Below, piece after piece: positions 16,581 to 23,541 of a DNA stretch of 35,936 bases (its first letter is position 1; each line of letters starts with the position of its first letter). The notes below the pieces were generated by a model, which saw only the letters and a list, made by a program, of their open reading frames with translations, did not search any database and was not told the DNA's origin. Both the position numbers and the translations under genes were made by a program. This DNA comes from Acidaminococcus sp050873445 (GTDB lineage Bacteria > Bacillota > Negativicutes > Acidaminococcales > Acidaminococcaceae): positions 1 to 35,936 of the forward strand of contig NZ_JBNMIU010000017.1 of assembly GCF_050873445.1 (NCBI RefSeq), given 5' to 3'.

Positions 16581-18427
16581 CCTTCCTCTACATGAATAAA
16601 TTCTTGGTTATCAACGTCCTGCGGTCGCCCGCTTACTCCCGGCTGCACAGCAGAGGCTTCTTTCTTTTCATCCAGATACCGAACCTGCAGCAGATCGGCT
16701 GCACAGGCCGCATAGACTTCCGCATCCAGATAATGGTTCTGCGCATGGGCTGTTTTGGGCACCCACGATTCCATTCTTCGGCCGCCCTTTACTGTGGCAA
16801 TCTTGTGTTCTGATGTAATCTGCTCAGCATAATCAATATCTGACCCGTCATACACCATCCAGCATCCTTTGCCCAGTGGTCTGCGCAGACGACTGGCAAT
16901 CATGTCTTTATACGAATCGCCATTAACGATATAAAGGGCCTGGCCATGATACTGTTTTCCTACGGCATCGATAGAGGAGCGGCGAAATCTCCCAACCATC
17001 TGGGTTGTAATCCCTTTTACCGGCACGCACCATTCTGCATTCAGCAGGCAAAAGTCATACACATCTTCTGTATCATAGCCGGAATCCATTGCGCAGAGAT
17101 TAACCTGCCAGCGCAGCTCTCCATCCTCATCCGGCCACATCTTATTCATAATGGCTTCAATTTCTTCAAAGGATTCAGCCCAGCCATGAGCAATATTCTG
17201 GCTGGTCAACCGGTAGCCCCATGCCCGAATGGTCCAATAGAAACCGTTTTTCTGAACATCTATGCCGCCAGTAATGAGCTGTGTCCAGTGCGGCACCATT
17301 CCTTCCGGAATATCTGTTTGCCTATCTTGCACGGCATCGCTGTCCATAGTAGCGGCTTTGTCTTCCCACGGCTCACCCAGCCATGAATTGACAAAGTTCA
17401 TCAACATCTCCGGATCATTTTTTGAAGTGAGAAATTCAGCTGCCACCGTACCAAACGTGAGCCATGGAGAATAGATGGAGTTGATTTGAAAACCAACCGA
17501 ACGCGGCCGCCCTTGTACCTTATTAACAGGTACCCAGTGCCCCTGCTTGAGCATTTGAAGCTTCTGTCTGTCATCAATACGACCATGACAATGCTCACAT
17601 TCATAATATGCCTGATATTGCACTACCGTGGTATCCGCTTCCCCATATTCGTTTTTCGGCCATTTTACCTGGCTAAATTTGAAGATAAGTAGTTTTCCGC
17701 AATGTGGGCATGGCATCTCATACTGATATTTCACGTCTGTGCCTTCATATGCCTTGTATATGGCTCCTGTTTTCAATGTGGGCGTAGATATTTTGACGAC
17801 TTTAGCGACGGGCCAGTTTTTGGTTCGTTCCTCCGCCAGTTTGATAGGACTGGCCTCATTTCCGGACCAGACTGGGTATTTGTCAATTTCGTCCAATAAT
17901 ACGATAGGAACCGACCAGGACGCCAGTTCGGACGGGGACCGGGCAGAAGCAACAGCGACAAATCCGCCTTTGAACTTCAGGAATTTGGCATCGCTCTTCA
18001 TATTCACCTTACCGGCAAATACTTCTTTATTGCTGCGGAACATCCGCTTTAATCGGTTATCAGAGAACTTAATACATAAGTCATCATCCGGCAATACGTA
18101 GTAGATACGGCTTGGCTTCTGGTCAATCGTGTATCCCACCATGTTGATCATACATTCCGACCCGCCAATCTGCGTGCTCTTGAGAAGCACGATTTCCCGA
18201 ATGGTTTCATCAGAAAAGGTATCCATGATGAATTTCATATATGGTACAGAGGATGTATCCCACATGCCAGGGCGGCTGGTTTCCTCTTTGCTGAGCATAC
18301 GGTATTTATCCGCCCATTGGGACACAGTAAGTTTTTCAGGAGGCTCAAACACTTGTAACGATTCCAAAATCGCCGCATGAAGTGTTTCTTTAACGTTTTC
18401 TTCCGACAGACTTCTTTCCACTGGCAA
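16568..18427 (-). CDS. Terminase large subunit, GpA family
   Basis: 619 residues from TTG at 18427; another start (GTG at 18421) is close. GpA-type motor and nuclease: N-terminal PEKLTVSQWADKYRMLS, Walker A-like KSTQIGGSE (about 83-91), Walker B IVLLDEID (about 175-182), a four-cysteine zinc site (CPHC at 240-243 and CEHC at 277-280), and a C-terminal nuclease domain with acidic residues in GGIDVQKNGFYW and CAMDSGYDTEDVY. It cuts and pumps phage DNA into the prohead. GpA/Nu1-type terminases act at a cos site, which predicts cohesive ends. It overlaps the small subunit by 38 bases. Confidence 0.95.
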   Translation of the reverse strand: MPVERSLSEENVKETLHAAILESLQVFEPPEKLTVSQWADKYRMLSKEETSRPGMWDTSSVPYMKFIMDTFSDETIREIVLLKSTQIGGSECMINMVGYTIDQKPSRIYYVLPDDDLCIKFSDNRLKRMFRSNKEVFAGKVNMKSDAKFLKFKGGFVAVASARSPSELASWSVPIVLLDEIDKYPVWSGNEASPIKLAEERTKNWPVAKVVKISTPTLKTGAIYKAYEGTDVKYQYEMPCPHCGKLLIFKFSQVKWPKNEYGEADTTVVQYQAYYECEHCHGRIDDRQKLQMLKQGHWVPVNKVQGRPRSVGFQINSIYSPWLTFGTVAAEFLTSKNDPEMLMNFVNSWLGEPWEDKAATMDSDAVQDRQTDIPEGMVPHWTQLITGGIDVQKNGFYWTIRAWGYRLTSQNIAHGWAESFEEIEAIMNKMWPDEDGELRWQVNLCAMDSGYDTEDVYDFCLLNAEWCVPVKGITTQMVGRFRRSSIDAVGKQYHGQALYIVNGDSYKDMIASRLRRPLGKGCWMVYDGSDIDYAEQITSEHKIATVKGGRRMESWVPKTAHAQNHYLDAEVYAACAADLLQVRYLDEKKEASAVQPGVSGRPQDVDNQEFIHVEEGWLK

Positions 18428-18893
18428 GCGTCTTCAACCCCCTTTCCACTTCGTCAGATACCAGATTTGCTACATCAAAAGCGCAGTCCGGATATGTAGT
18501 ATAGAGCTGCTGCAGCACTTTTGCCTTGATATTCAGCATTGTCTGTTGTACCTGACTAAAAACATCTGACAGTTCTGCCTTGATATCTTCCACTGCAACA
18601 TATTCTCCGATCATAACCTTGCGCTTCATCTCTTCCATATCCGCCCGGCTTTCCCGGTACCGGACATCGGCTTTCAGTTTCTGCGCTTCCAGGCTTTCCG
18701 GCTTGTTTTCTGCAGCATACCGCCATTCAATAACATCTCGCAGGTTATAAGTATCTTTCGCTACTTTGGGGCAGCCCTTTCTAGCCCAATCATTGATTGT
18801 CCGGACAGTCACGCCAAATACCATGGCACAGACTTTGGCCTTTACAATCACCTGGTCTTCTTTGATTTCGACCGGATCTTTGATTCTGGGCAT
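18390..18893 (-). CDS. Terminase small subunit, Nu1-like
   Basis: 167 residues. A winged helix-turn-helix lies in the first 60 residues (VCAMVFGVTVRTINDWARKGCPKV, then YNLRDVIEWRYA), the MerR/Nu1 DNA-recognition fold. A long charged helix with AQKLKADVRYRESRADMEEMKRK follows, and the C-terminal third contacts the large subunit in relatives. It recognises the cos-region repeats of the phage DNA. AGGAGG precedes the ATG by 11 bases. The gene sits at the head of the packaging module, just downstream of a non-coding stretch with repeats. Confidence 0.92.
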   Translation of the reverse strand: MPRIKDPVEIKEDQVIVKAKVCAMVFGVTVRTINDWARKGCPKVAKDTYNLRDVIEWRYAAENKPESLEAQKLKADVRYRESRADMEEMKRKVMIGEYVAVEDIKAELSDVFSQVQQTMLNIKAKVLQQLYTTYPDCAFDVANLVSDEVERGLKTLASGKKSVGRKR

Positions 18894-19235
18894 CCCATTT
18901 CGTGCCTCCTTTCACCTGCTTTGCGGAACCCAAATTTGCAAAAATTTTTGAGAGAAATTCCGGGCGTCGCATGCACCCGCACTCGGCGCCCCCTTCCAGA
19001 AGGACCCATGCTCTCCACTTTTTCAAGTCAGACAATCAGCAATCCCCAGTGAGAAGTGTCACTCTCAGCGTGCAGACATGACAAGAGCCGCCTCTGACCG
19101 GGGCGGCTCTTGTCTCAAAGAGGTTCATGCTGAATGTAGTATATGCGTAAAAAGCAATGGCAGGGCTTCCCACCGTCACTGCTTACAGCTTACATAATAA
19201 CACACCCTAGTTTGGTTATGTTGTGTTATTTCTGG
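18894..19235. other. Non-coding region upstream of terminase, candidate cos region
   Basis: No convincing gene is present. The stretch contains an A/T-rich block (about 18941-18955), a GC-rich block (about 18961-18996), an imperfect palindrome near 19050-19068, a perfect 13-bp hairpin (19080-19114), and the beginning of a 20-bp repeat (19196-19252). In phages with a GpA/Nu1 terminase the cos site lies just upstream of the small subunit, so cos is expected here; I cannot place the nick sites by reading. Confidence 0.45.
19080..19114. other. Perfect 13-bp inverted repeat without U-tract
   Basis: GACAAGAGCCGCC (19080-19092) pairs with GGCGGCTCTTGTC (19102-19114) across a 9-base loop. Neither strand has a T-run after it, so it is not a standard rho-independent terminator. 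It could be an RNA hairpin in the late leader, a weak terminator before terminase, or part of the cos/packaging region. Confidence 0.7.
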
Positions 19236-19252
19236 TTATTTTGTGTTATTTG
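19196..19252. repeat. 20-bp tandem repeat with an inverted partial copy
   Basis: Two tandem copies (19213-19232 and 19233-19252) match at 18 of 20 positions, each holding TGTGTTATT. A reversed copy, AATAACACA, lies at 19196-19204. The second direct copy falls partly in the last codons of the DUF1492 gene. The arrangement resembles protein-binding repeats near packaging or regulatory sites. Confidence 0.75.
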
Positions 19253-19709
19253 GTTTATATTCTTTGAATTCCACGGAATCTAAAAAATCCGGAAATCGGG
19301 TAGCCAGTAGGTAATCAAAATCCCTTACTGCTAAGGGGTAAAGGTGCCGGCAATAATCCTCAGATTTATGCACAATGGCAGCGATCTTCTTCCAGTTCCG
19401 GTGATTCACTACCCGCAGCAGTAACACACTCTTTGACACCCCCGGATCCAACTGTGTGATAAGGCTTCTGGCTTTCTCGCGCCATTTGATTAATTCGTCC
19501 CACTCTGTATTCAGCCAGGCTTCTACTTCCATGAGATTGGCCACTTTGTCCGCAATGTCCAGGGGCTGGCCACCATCCACCCGGTCCTGCCCTATATCCA
19601 CACTTTTTAGATGGATCATATCCTCGTGGATCTTACGAATCTCGTCCTCCTTGCAGACTATGTCGGATTCCAAATCGTAAATCCTTTGCAAGAATTCTCC
19701 TGCGTCCAT
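19236..19709 (-). CDS. DUF1492/ArpU-like phage late-gene regulator
   Basis: 157 residues. The N-terminal half is a coiled coil (LQRIYDLESDIVCKEDEIRKIHEDM and LMEVEAWLNTEWDELIKWREKARSLI), and the C-terminal half has a sigma-like helix-turn-helix (VVNHRNWKKIAAIVHKSEDYCRHLYPLAVRDF). This two-part layout is that of the DUF1492/ArpU group, found just upstream of terminase genes in Firmicute phages, where ArpU-like proteins switch on late genes. Its place directly before the packaging module fits. It starts two bases after a 31-residue gene, in a coupled series. Confidence 0.8.
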   Translation of the reverse strand: MDAGEFLQRIYDLESDIVCKEDEIRKIHEDMIHLKSVDIGQDRVDGGQPLDIADKVANLMEVEAWLNTEWDELIKWREKARSLITQLDPGVSKSVLLLRVVNHRNWKKIAAIVHKSEDYCRHLYPLAVRDFDYLLATRFPDFLDSVEFKEYKPNNTK

Positions 19710-19710
19710 G

Positions 19711-19806
19711 TCAGCCTCCGATCATCCAAGCACAGAAGGCAGTGAATGCCAGGCCTGATATCATTCCAATCACTGCAGCCATCAGTGAGTACAAATCTTG
19801 ATTCAT
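19711..19806 (-). CDS. 31-residue predicted membrane peptide
   Basis: ATG at 19806 has AAAGGAG about nine bases upstream, overlaps the preceding stop (ATGA), and the TGA is one base before the next ATG. The product MNQDLYSLMAAVIGMISGLA... ends in ...WMIGG and is one hydrophobic segment with a short polar N-terminus. The tight fit between two real genes and the good ribosome site argue that it is translated. Function unknown; it could be a small membrane anchor or holin-like peptide, but too little is present to say. Confidence 0.65.
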   Translation of the reverse strand: MNQDLYSLMAAVIGMISGLAFTAFCAWMIGG

Positions 19807-20030
19807 CGGTGGTTCTCCTTTCTTTTCCGCTTGGGCTGATTCTGGTACCGTTTCTTTAACTCCTGTAAGCAATGCCAGGAGCATACTTCGATAGTACTGT
19901 ACTCTTTGCCCCGCGGCTTGAATTTAAACACCCAGTCCTGCCAGAGATAAATCACGAACCGATGCTGGCAGATAGGGCATTCTCGTTCTCTTATCATCAG
20001 CTCCCCGGTAAAATTTCCTGTCACTCCCAT
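19803..20030 (-). CDS. Small phage zinc-ribbon protein
   Basis: 75 residues from ATG at 20030, chosen because AAGGAGG lies nine bases upstream (inside the end of the preceding frame). One CPIC pair near residues 19-22 and a CSWHC group near residues 51-55 can form a zinc site; the C-terminus is strongly basic (KKRYQNQPKRKRKENHR). It looks like a small nucleic-acid-binding protein. Such genes are common between replication and packaging modules. Exact role unknown. Confidence 0.75.
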   Translation of the reverse strand: MGVTGNFTGELMIRERECPICQHRFVIYLWQDWVFKFKPRGKEYSTIEVCSWHCLQELKKRYQNQPKRKRKENHR

Positions 20031-20032
20031 GG

Positions 20033-20143
20033 TTACTTCCTCCTTGCTCGTTCCAGAGCCCGATAGGCCAGTCGGCTGCATTTTCTGATGCAGTCGTATT
20101 CATCGTTGCACTTTCGCACCAACTGCCCAAATTCGTCTCGCAT
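20033..20143 (-). pseudogene. Short phage frame beside deletion joint, probable 3' remnant
   Basis: The minus-strand frame reads (GWHW)MRDEFGQLVRKCNDEYDC..., ending in LERARRK and stop at 20035-20033. Its last codons contain the ribosome site of the zinc-ribbon gene, and the two are 2 bases apart, so it was translated in this series. Read from ATG at 20143 it would be 36 residues with only a weak ribosome site. Upstream, the same frame runs on into the antisense of the integrase, which points to a truncated gene whose 5' end was lost at the joint rather than a complete small gene. Confidence 0.5.
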
Positions 20144-20146
20144 CCA

Positions 20147-21223
20147 GTGCCACCCACCAGGGCGAAGGAGACGGCCGCAGAAGAAGCCCTGCGGGCCCTG
20201 CGCCGGAACGAATACGTGGATCCGGAGCGAATCACCTTCAGTACATTCGCAGCCGACTGGCTTGCTGCTTATGAGCAGGTAGCCAAGGTGAGCAGCGTAC
20301 GGATAAGGCGGCACCAGGTGGGCATTCTGAACCGGTACTTTGGCAAGCTGCCTCTGCAATCCATCAAGAAAAAGGCCTACCAGGATGCTCTGCTGGCCAT
20401 GGCAGCCACATATAAACCGTCTACCATCAGCGGGGTACATGCTGCGGCCAGGATGATCTTTAAAAAGGCCAGGGAATATGAACTCATATATACGGATCCG
20501 ACGGAATTTGCAATGGTTCCCCGCCCTAAGCGCACGATCGTGGATCCTGATAAAAACGTGCCTCCACACCTGGAAAAGCCCCAGCTGAAGGAGTTCCTTC
20601 AAGCGGCCAGGGAACAGGGCCTGTACCCCGATTATCCTCTGTTCGTCCTCTTGTCCTACACCGGCCTGCGTATCGGTGAAGTCCTGGCCCTTACCTGGGA
20701 GGATGTGGACTTTGCGGGGAACGTCATCAAGATTTCCAAGACCCTGTATAACCCAACGAACAATGCCAGCAGCTATGAACTGCTACCACCCAAGACAGTG
20801 ACGTCCGTCCGAGTGGTGTCCATGCCTCCCCATCTGAAGCAAGTTCTGGCCGGCTATAAACTGGAAGCCTCTAAATACCGGCTGGACTATGGCAACGAAT
20901 GGCACTACCCCAAAGGCAGCCGGCAGGGATTCGTGTTCACTGCTCCGGCACACCCTGGGTACCCGCTCACCCAGCGGCTGGTCCAGATACGTATAGACCG
21001 GCTACAAAAGCTCGTAAACCCACCAATACCCATCCGGATCCATCCACATCTGTTCCGCCACACCCACGCCAGCCTCCTGGCAGAGGCCGGCGTTGATCTG
21101 GTGAATATTATGAAACGCCTGGGGCACAGTGACGATGCAACCACCAGGCAAATCTACCTGCATATTACAAAATCCCTGGCACAGGAAACGGCTCAGCGAT
21201 TTGATGATCTTCTTGCCAAATAA
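20147..21223 (+). CDS. int: Tyrosine-recombinase integrase, N-terminally truncated
   Basis: 358 residues from GTG at 20147, with no ribosome site. The core-binding domain (about 28-125, ITFSTFAADWLAAYEQ) and catalytic domain (about 140-358) are complete: Arg175 (TGLRIGE), Lys216 candidate, His301-x-x-Arg304 (HLFR), His327 (LGHSDD) and Tyr337 (RQIYLH). What is missing is the N-terminal arm-binding beta domain: only its final helix (RAKETAAEEALRALRRNEYVDP) remains. Upstream, the frame is open but unlike an integrase. The protein is therefore probably not able to carry out normal excision. The gene marks the right end of the prophage, directly before the host groEL. Confidence 0.9.
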   Translation: MPPTRAKETAAEEALRALRRNEYVDPERITFSTFAADWLAAYEQVAKVSSVRIRRHQVGILNRYFGKLPLQSIKKKAYQDALLAMAATYKPSTISGVHAAARMIFKKAREYELIYTDPTEFAMVPRPKRTIVDPDKNVPPHLEKPQLKEFLQAAREQGLYPDYPLFVLLSYTGLRIGEVLALTWEDVDFAGNVIKISKTLYNPTNNASSYELLPPKTVTSVRVVSMPPHLKQVLAGYKLEASKYRLDYGNEWHYPKGSRQGFVFTAPAHPGYPLTQRLVQIRIDRLQKLVNPPIPIRIHPHLFRHTHASLLAEAGVDLVNIMKRLGHSDDATTRQIYLHITKSLAQETAQRFDDLLAK

Positions 21224-21224
21224 T

Positions 21225-21260
21225 AAAAAATCCTCCCGTATTTCTACGAGAGGATTTTTT
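21225..21260. terminator. Bidirectional terminator after integrase gene
   Basis: AAAAAATCCTC (21225-21235) pairs with GAGGATTTTTT (21250-21260), and CGTA with TACG inside, with one mismatch and a 4-base loop. It ends the integrase transcript on the plus strand with a six-T run, and its A-run gives a T-run on the other strand. Confidence 0.9.
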
Positions 21261-21262
21261 AT

Positions 21263-21339
21263 TGTGCAATTTTTGTGTATTTTGGTTATTCGACAGGCCA
21301 GTCAAGAGAATTTTTCTTGTGCACTTTTTGTGCACTTTT
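21263..21339 (+). repeat. Four 11-bp direct repeats, candidate att arm sites
   Basis: Two adjacent pairs: TGTGCAATTTT (21263-21273), TGTGTATTTTG (21274-21284), then TGTGCACTTTT (21318-21328) and TGTGCACTTTT again (21329-21339). The second pair starts 55 bases (five units) after the first. Direct repeats between an integrase gene and the host border are the usual place for integrase arm-binding sites of attR. The core site itself is not identified because the other prophage end is outside the window. Confidence 0.55.
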
Positions 21340-21358
21340 GGCCATTTTAAGGCAATGA

Positions 21359-21391
21359 AAACCCGCATAAAGCTAGGCTCTATGCGGGTTT
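21359..21391 (-). terminator. Rho-independent terminator of groEL
   Basis: AAACCCGCATA (21359-21369) pairs with TATGCGGGTTT (21381-21391), an 11-bp perfect stem. Read on the minus strand it lies 12 bases after the groEL stop and is followed by a short T-run. Confidence 0.85.
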
Positions 21392-21403
21392 CCGGATTTT
21401 AAA

Positions 21404-23035
21404 TTACATCATGCCCGGCATTCCGCCGCCCATGGCAGGAGCGCTGGGAGCCGGTTTTTCAGCCGGTTTGTCGGCAACTACAGCTTCGGTGGTCAGGATC
21501 ATGGAAGCGATGGAAGCGGCATTCTGCAAGGCAGAACGAGTCACTTTGCAGGGATCCACGATACCGGCTTTAATCATATCTACATATTCTTCCGTAGCAG
21601 CATTGAAGCCGGTGCCCTTGGCAGCCTTCTTCACACCTTCTACAATGACAGCGCCTTCCAGGCCTGCATTGCTGGCGATTTGACGAACAGGAGCTTCGAT
21701 AGCGCGTCTTACGATATCGATACCGGTCTTTTCATCGCCATCTGCTTCAGCTTCCAGTTCATCCAGAACCGGCTGTACTTGCAGCAGGGCAGTACCGCCG
21801 CCGGCCACAATGCCTTCAGCCACAGCAGCACGGGTAGCATTCAGTGCATCTTCGATACGCAGTTTCTTATCTTTCAGTTCGGTTTCAGTAGCAGCACCAA
21901 CCTTGATGACAGCTACGCCGCCGGACAGTTTGGCCAGACGTTCCTGCAGTTTTTCTTTGTCGAATTGAGAAGTGGTAACAGGAATCTGAGCACGGATGGA
22001 AGCAATACGATCAGCCACAGCCTGTTTGTCGCCGCCGCCATCTACGATGGTGGTCATATCCTTGGTAACCCGGACCTGACCACAGGTACCCAGATCATCC
22101 AGGGTAGCGCTGTCCAGTTTCCGGCCAACTTCTTCACTGATCACGGTAGCACCGGTCAGGGTTGCGATATCCTGCAGCATAGCCTTGCGGCGATCACCGA
22201 AGCCAGGAGCCTTCACAGCCACAGCCTTGAAGGTGCCACGCAGACGGTTCACGACCAGGGTTGCCAGAGCTTCGCCTTCTACATCTTCAGCGATAATCAG
22301 CAGTTCACGGCCTTGTTGTACAACTTTTTCCAGTACCGGCATAATATCGTTGATCAGGGTAATCTTCCGGTCAGTGATGAATACGTACGGATTGCTCATC
22401 ACAGCTTCCATCTTATCCGGATCCGTTACCATGTACGGGGAAATGTAGCCGCGATCGAACTGCATGCCTTTTACGGTTTCCAGAGAAGTATCCATGGTCT
22501 TGGATTCTTCCACAGTGATGACGCCGTCGTTGCCGACCTTTTCCATAGCGTCAGCAATCAGACCGCCGATTTCTTCGTCACCGGCAGAAATGGAAGCAAC
22601 CTGTGCTTTCTCTTCTTTGGTGCTTACAGCCTTGGCACTCTTCTTCAGTTCACCAACCAGAGCATCGGTAGCTCTCTTGATGCCCTTCTTCAGGACCATG
22701 GGGTTGGCACCGGCAACTACGTTCTTCATCCCTTCATGGACAATGGACTGTGCCAGTACGGTAGCAGTGGTCGTACCATCGCCGGCGATGTCGTTGGTCT
22801 TCGTGGCAACTTCACGGACCAGAGCAGCGCCCATGTTTTCAAACGGATCTTCCAGTTCGATGTCCTTGGCAATGGTCACGCCATCATTGGTGATGGTCGG
22901 AGAACCAAATTTCTTTTCCAGGACAACATTACGGCCTTTGGGCCCCAAGGTTACTTTTACAGCATCAGCCAGTTTGTTGACGCCGCGTTCCAGACCGCGA
23001 CGGGCATCTTCATCAAATTTAATCAGTTTAGCCAT
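21404..23035 (-). CDS. groEL: Chaperonin GroEL (60-kDa)
   Basis: 543 residues, the usual length. All three domains are present: equatorial parts with VTLGPKGRNVVLEKKFGSPTITNDG (nucleotide loop) and GDGTTTATVLAQ (about 86-97, ATPase), the apical domain with GYISPYMVTD, and the second equatorial part with AAVAEGIVAGGGTALL. The C-terminus is the Gly/Met tail GGGMPGMM. It folds cytosolic proteins in a double heptamer with GroES. AAGGAG precedes the ATG, and it lies 64 bases after groES in one heat-shock unit. Confidence 0.99.
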   Translation of the reverse strand: MAKLIKFDEDARRGLERGVNKLADAVKVTLGPKGRNVVLEKKFGSPTITNDGVTIAKDIELEDPFENMGAALVREVATKTNDIAGDGTTTATVLAQSIVHEGMKNVVAGANPMVLKKGIKRATDALVGELKKSAKAVSTKEEKAQVASISAGDEEIGGLIADAMEKVGNDGVITVEESKTMDTSLETVKGMQFDRGYISPYMVTDPDKMEAVMSNPYVFITDRKITLINDIMPVLEKVVQQGRELLIIAEDVEGEALATLVVNRLRGTFKAVAVKAPGFGDRRKAMLQDIATLTGATVISEEVGRKLDSATLDDLGTCGQVRVTKDMTTIVDGGGDKQAVADRIASIRAQIPVTTSQFDKEKLQERLAKLSGGVAVIKVGAATETELKDKKLRIEDALNATRAAVAEGIVAGGGTALLQVQPVLDELEAEADGDEKTGIDIVRRAIEAPVRQIASNAGLEGAVIVEGVKKAAKGTGFNAATEEYVDMIKAGIVDPCKVTRSALQNAASIASMILTTEAVVADKPAEKPAPSAPAMGGGMPGMM

Positions 23036-23099
23036 TTCAATCGACTCCTTAATTCCAGATAATGTAAGGTGTGGTATCTTCTACCAGATACGGGATTTC

Positions 23100-23390
23100 T
23101 TACTCTTCCACAACAGCCAGGATATCGCTGTCTCTCAGGATGATGTAGTCTTTCCCATCCAGGGTCACATCACTGCCGGAGTATTTGGCGAATACTACAA
23201 CATCCCCAGCTTTGACTTCGGAAGGAACCCGGGTACCGTTTTCCAGCAGACGGCCCGTCCCGACGGCAACGACTTTACCAGTCTGGGGCTTGTCTTTATG
23301 TGCCGTATCCGGCAGGTAGATCCCGCTGCTGGTTTTTTCTTCCTGCACAATCGGTTCAACTACAACATGGTCATCCAAAGGTTTTAACAT
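23100..23390 (-). CDS. groES: Co-chaperonin GroES
   Basis: 96 residues with the family's LKPLDDHVVVEPIVQEEKTSSGIYLPDTA start, the mobile-loop region, and the VVFAKYSGSDVTLDGKDYIIL C-terminal block. It caps the GroEL ring. AAAGGGG lies upstream of the ATG. The leader contains the CIRCE operator and a sigma-A type promoter, so expression is expected to rise when HrcA is inactivated by heat. Confidence 0.99.
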   Translation of the reverse strand: MLKPLDDHVVVEPIVQEEKTSSGIYLPDTAHKDKPQTGKVVAVGTGRLLENGTRVPSEVKAGDVVVFAKYSGSDVTLDGKDYIILRDSDILAVVEE

Positions 23391-23443
23391 CTTACAGATC
23401 CCCTTTCAGTTTCTATGAGCAATTTTGGTATTTTCTGGTGTTA

Positions 23444-23470
23444 TTAGCACTCATTTCAATGGAGTGCTAA
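23444..23470. promoter_or_regulatory. CIRCE operator (HrcA binding site)
   Basis: TTAGCACTC (23444-23452), nine spacer bases, GAGTGCTAA (23462-23470): an exact match to the CIRCE consensus with 9-9-9 spacing. It starts about 12 bases after the -10 box of the groES promoter, where bound HrcA would block transcription. Confidence 0.98.
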
Positions 23471-23481
23471 CTACAGTATCT

Positions 23482-23509
23482 ATAATAGCATGTTTCAAAA
23501 AAAAATCAA
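23482..23509 (-). promoter_or_regulatory. groESL promoter
   Basis: On the minus strand, -35 TTGATT (23509-23504) and -10 TATTAT (23487-23482) are 16 bases apart. CIRCE follows directly. The -35 box lies in the 3' arm and T-run of the upstream operon's terminator. Confidence 0.85.
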
Positions 23510-23541
23510 GCCCTTTGACTATTTTTTATCAAAAGGCTTGA
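23497..23541 (-). terminator. Rho-independent terminator after the cysteine-rich gene
   Basis: A 13-bp stem with one G-T pair (arms 23541-23529 and 23518-23506) and a 10-base loop is followed by nine Ts (23505-23497). The 5' arm and loop are inside the last codons of the cysteine-rich gene, whose stop codon is in the loop. Confidence 0.92.

Noticed and set aside
1..18893. Tailocin (R-type bacteriocin) made from a contractile tail
   Set aside because: A full set of packaging, portal and capsid genes is present and open, so it is a phage genome, though probably deleted in the early region.
18790..19035. An 81-residue minus-strand frame overlapping the small terminase start, where some phages have an HNH nuclease
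   Set aside because: No HNH motif is present, most of it overlaps the terminase gene in another frame, and the start lacks a ribosome site.
21680..23062. A 460-residue plus-strand frame opposite groEL, with another at 22,464-23,387
   Set aside because: Long open frames opposite groEL are common because of its codon bias; there is no ribosome site, and the groEL reading is certain.
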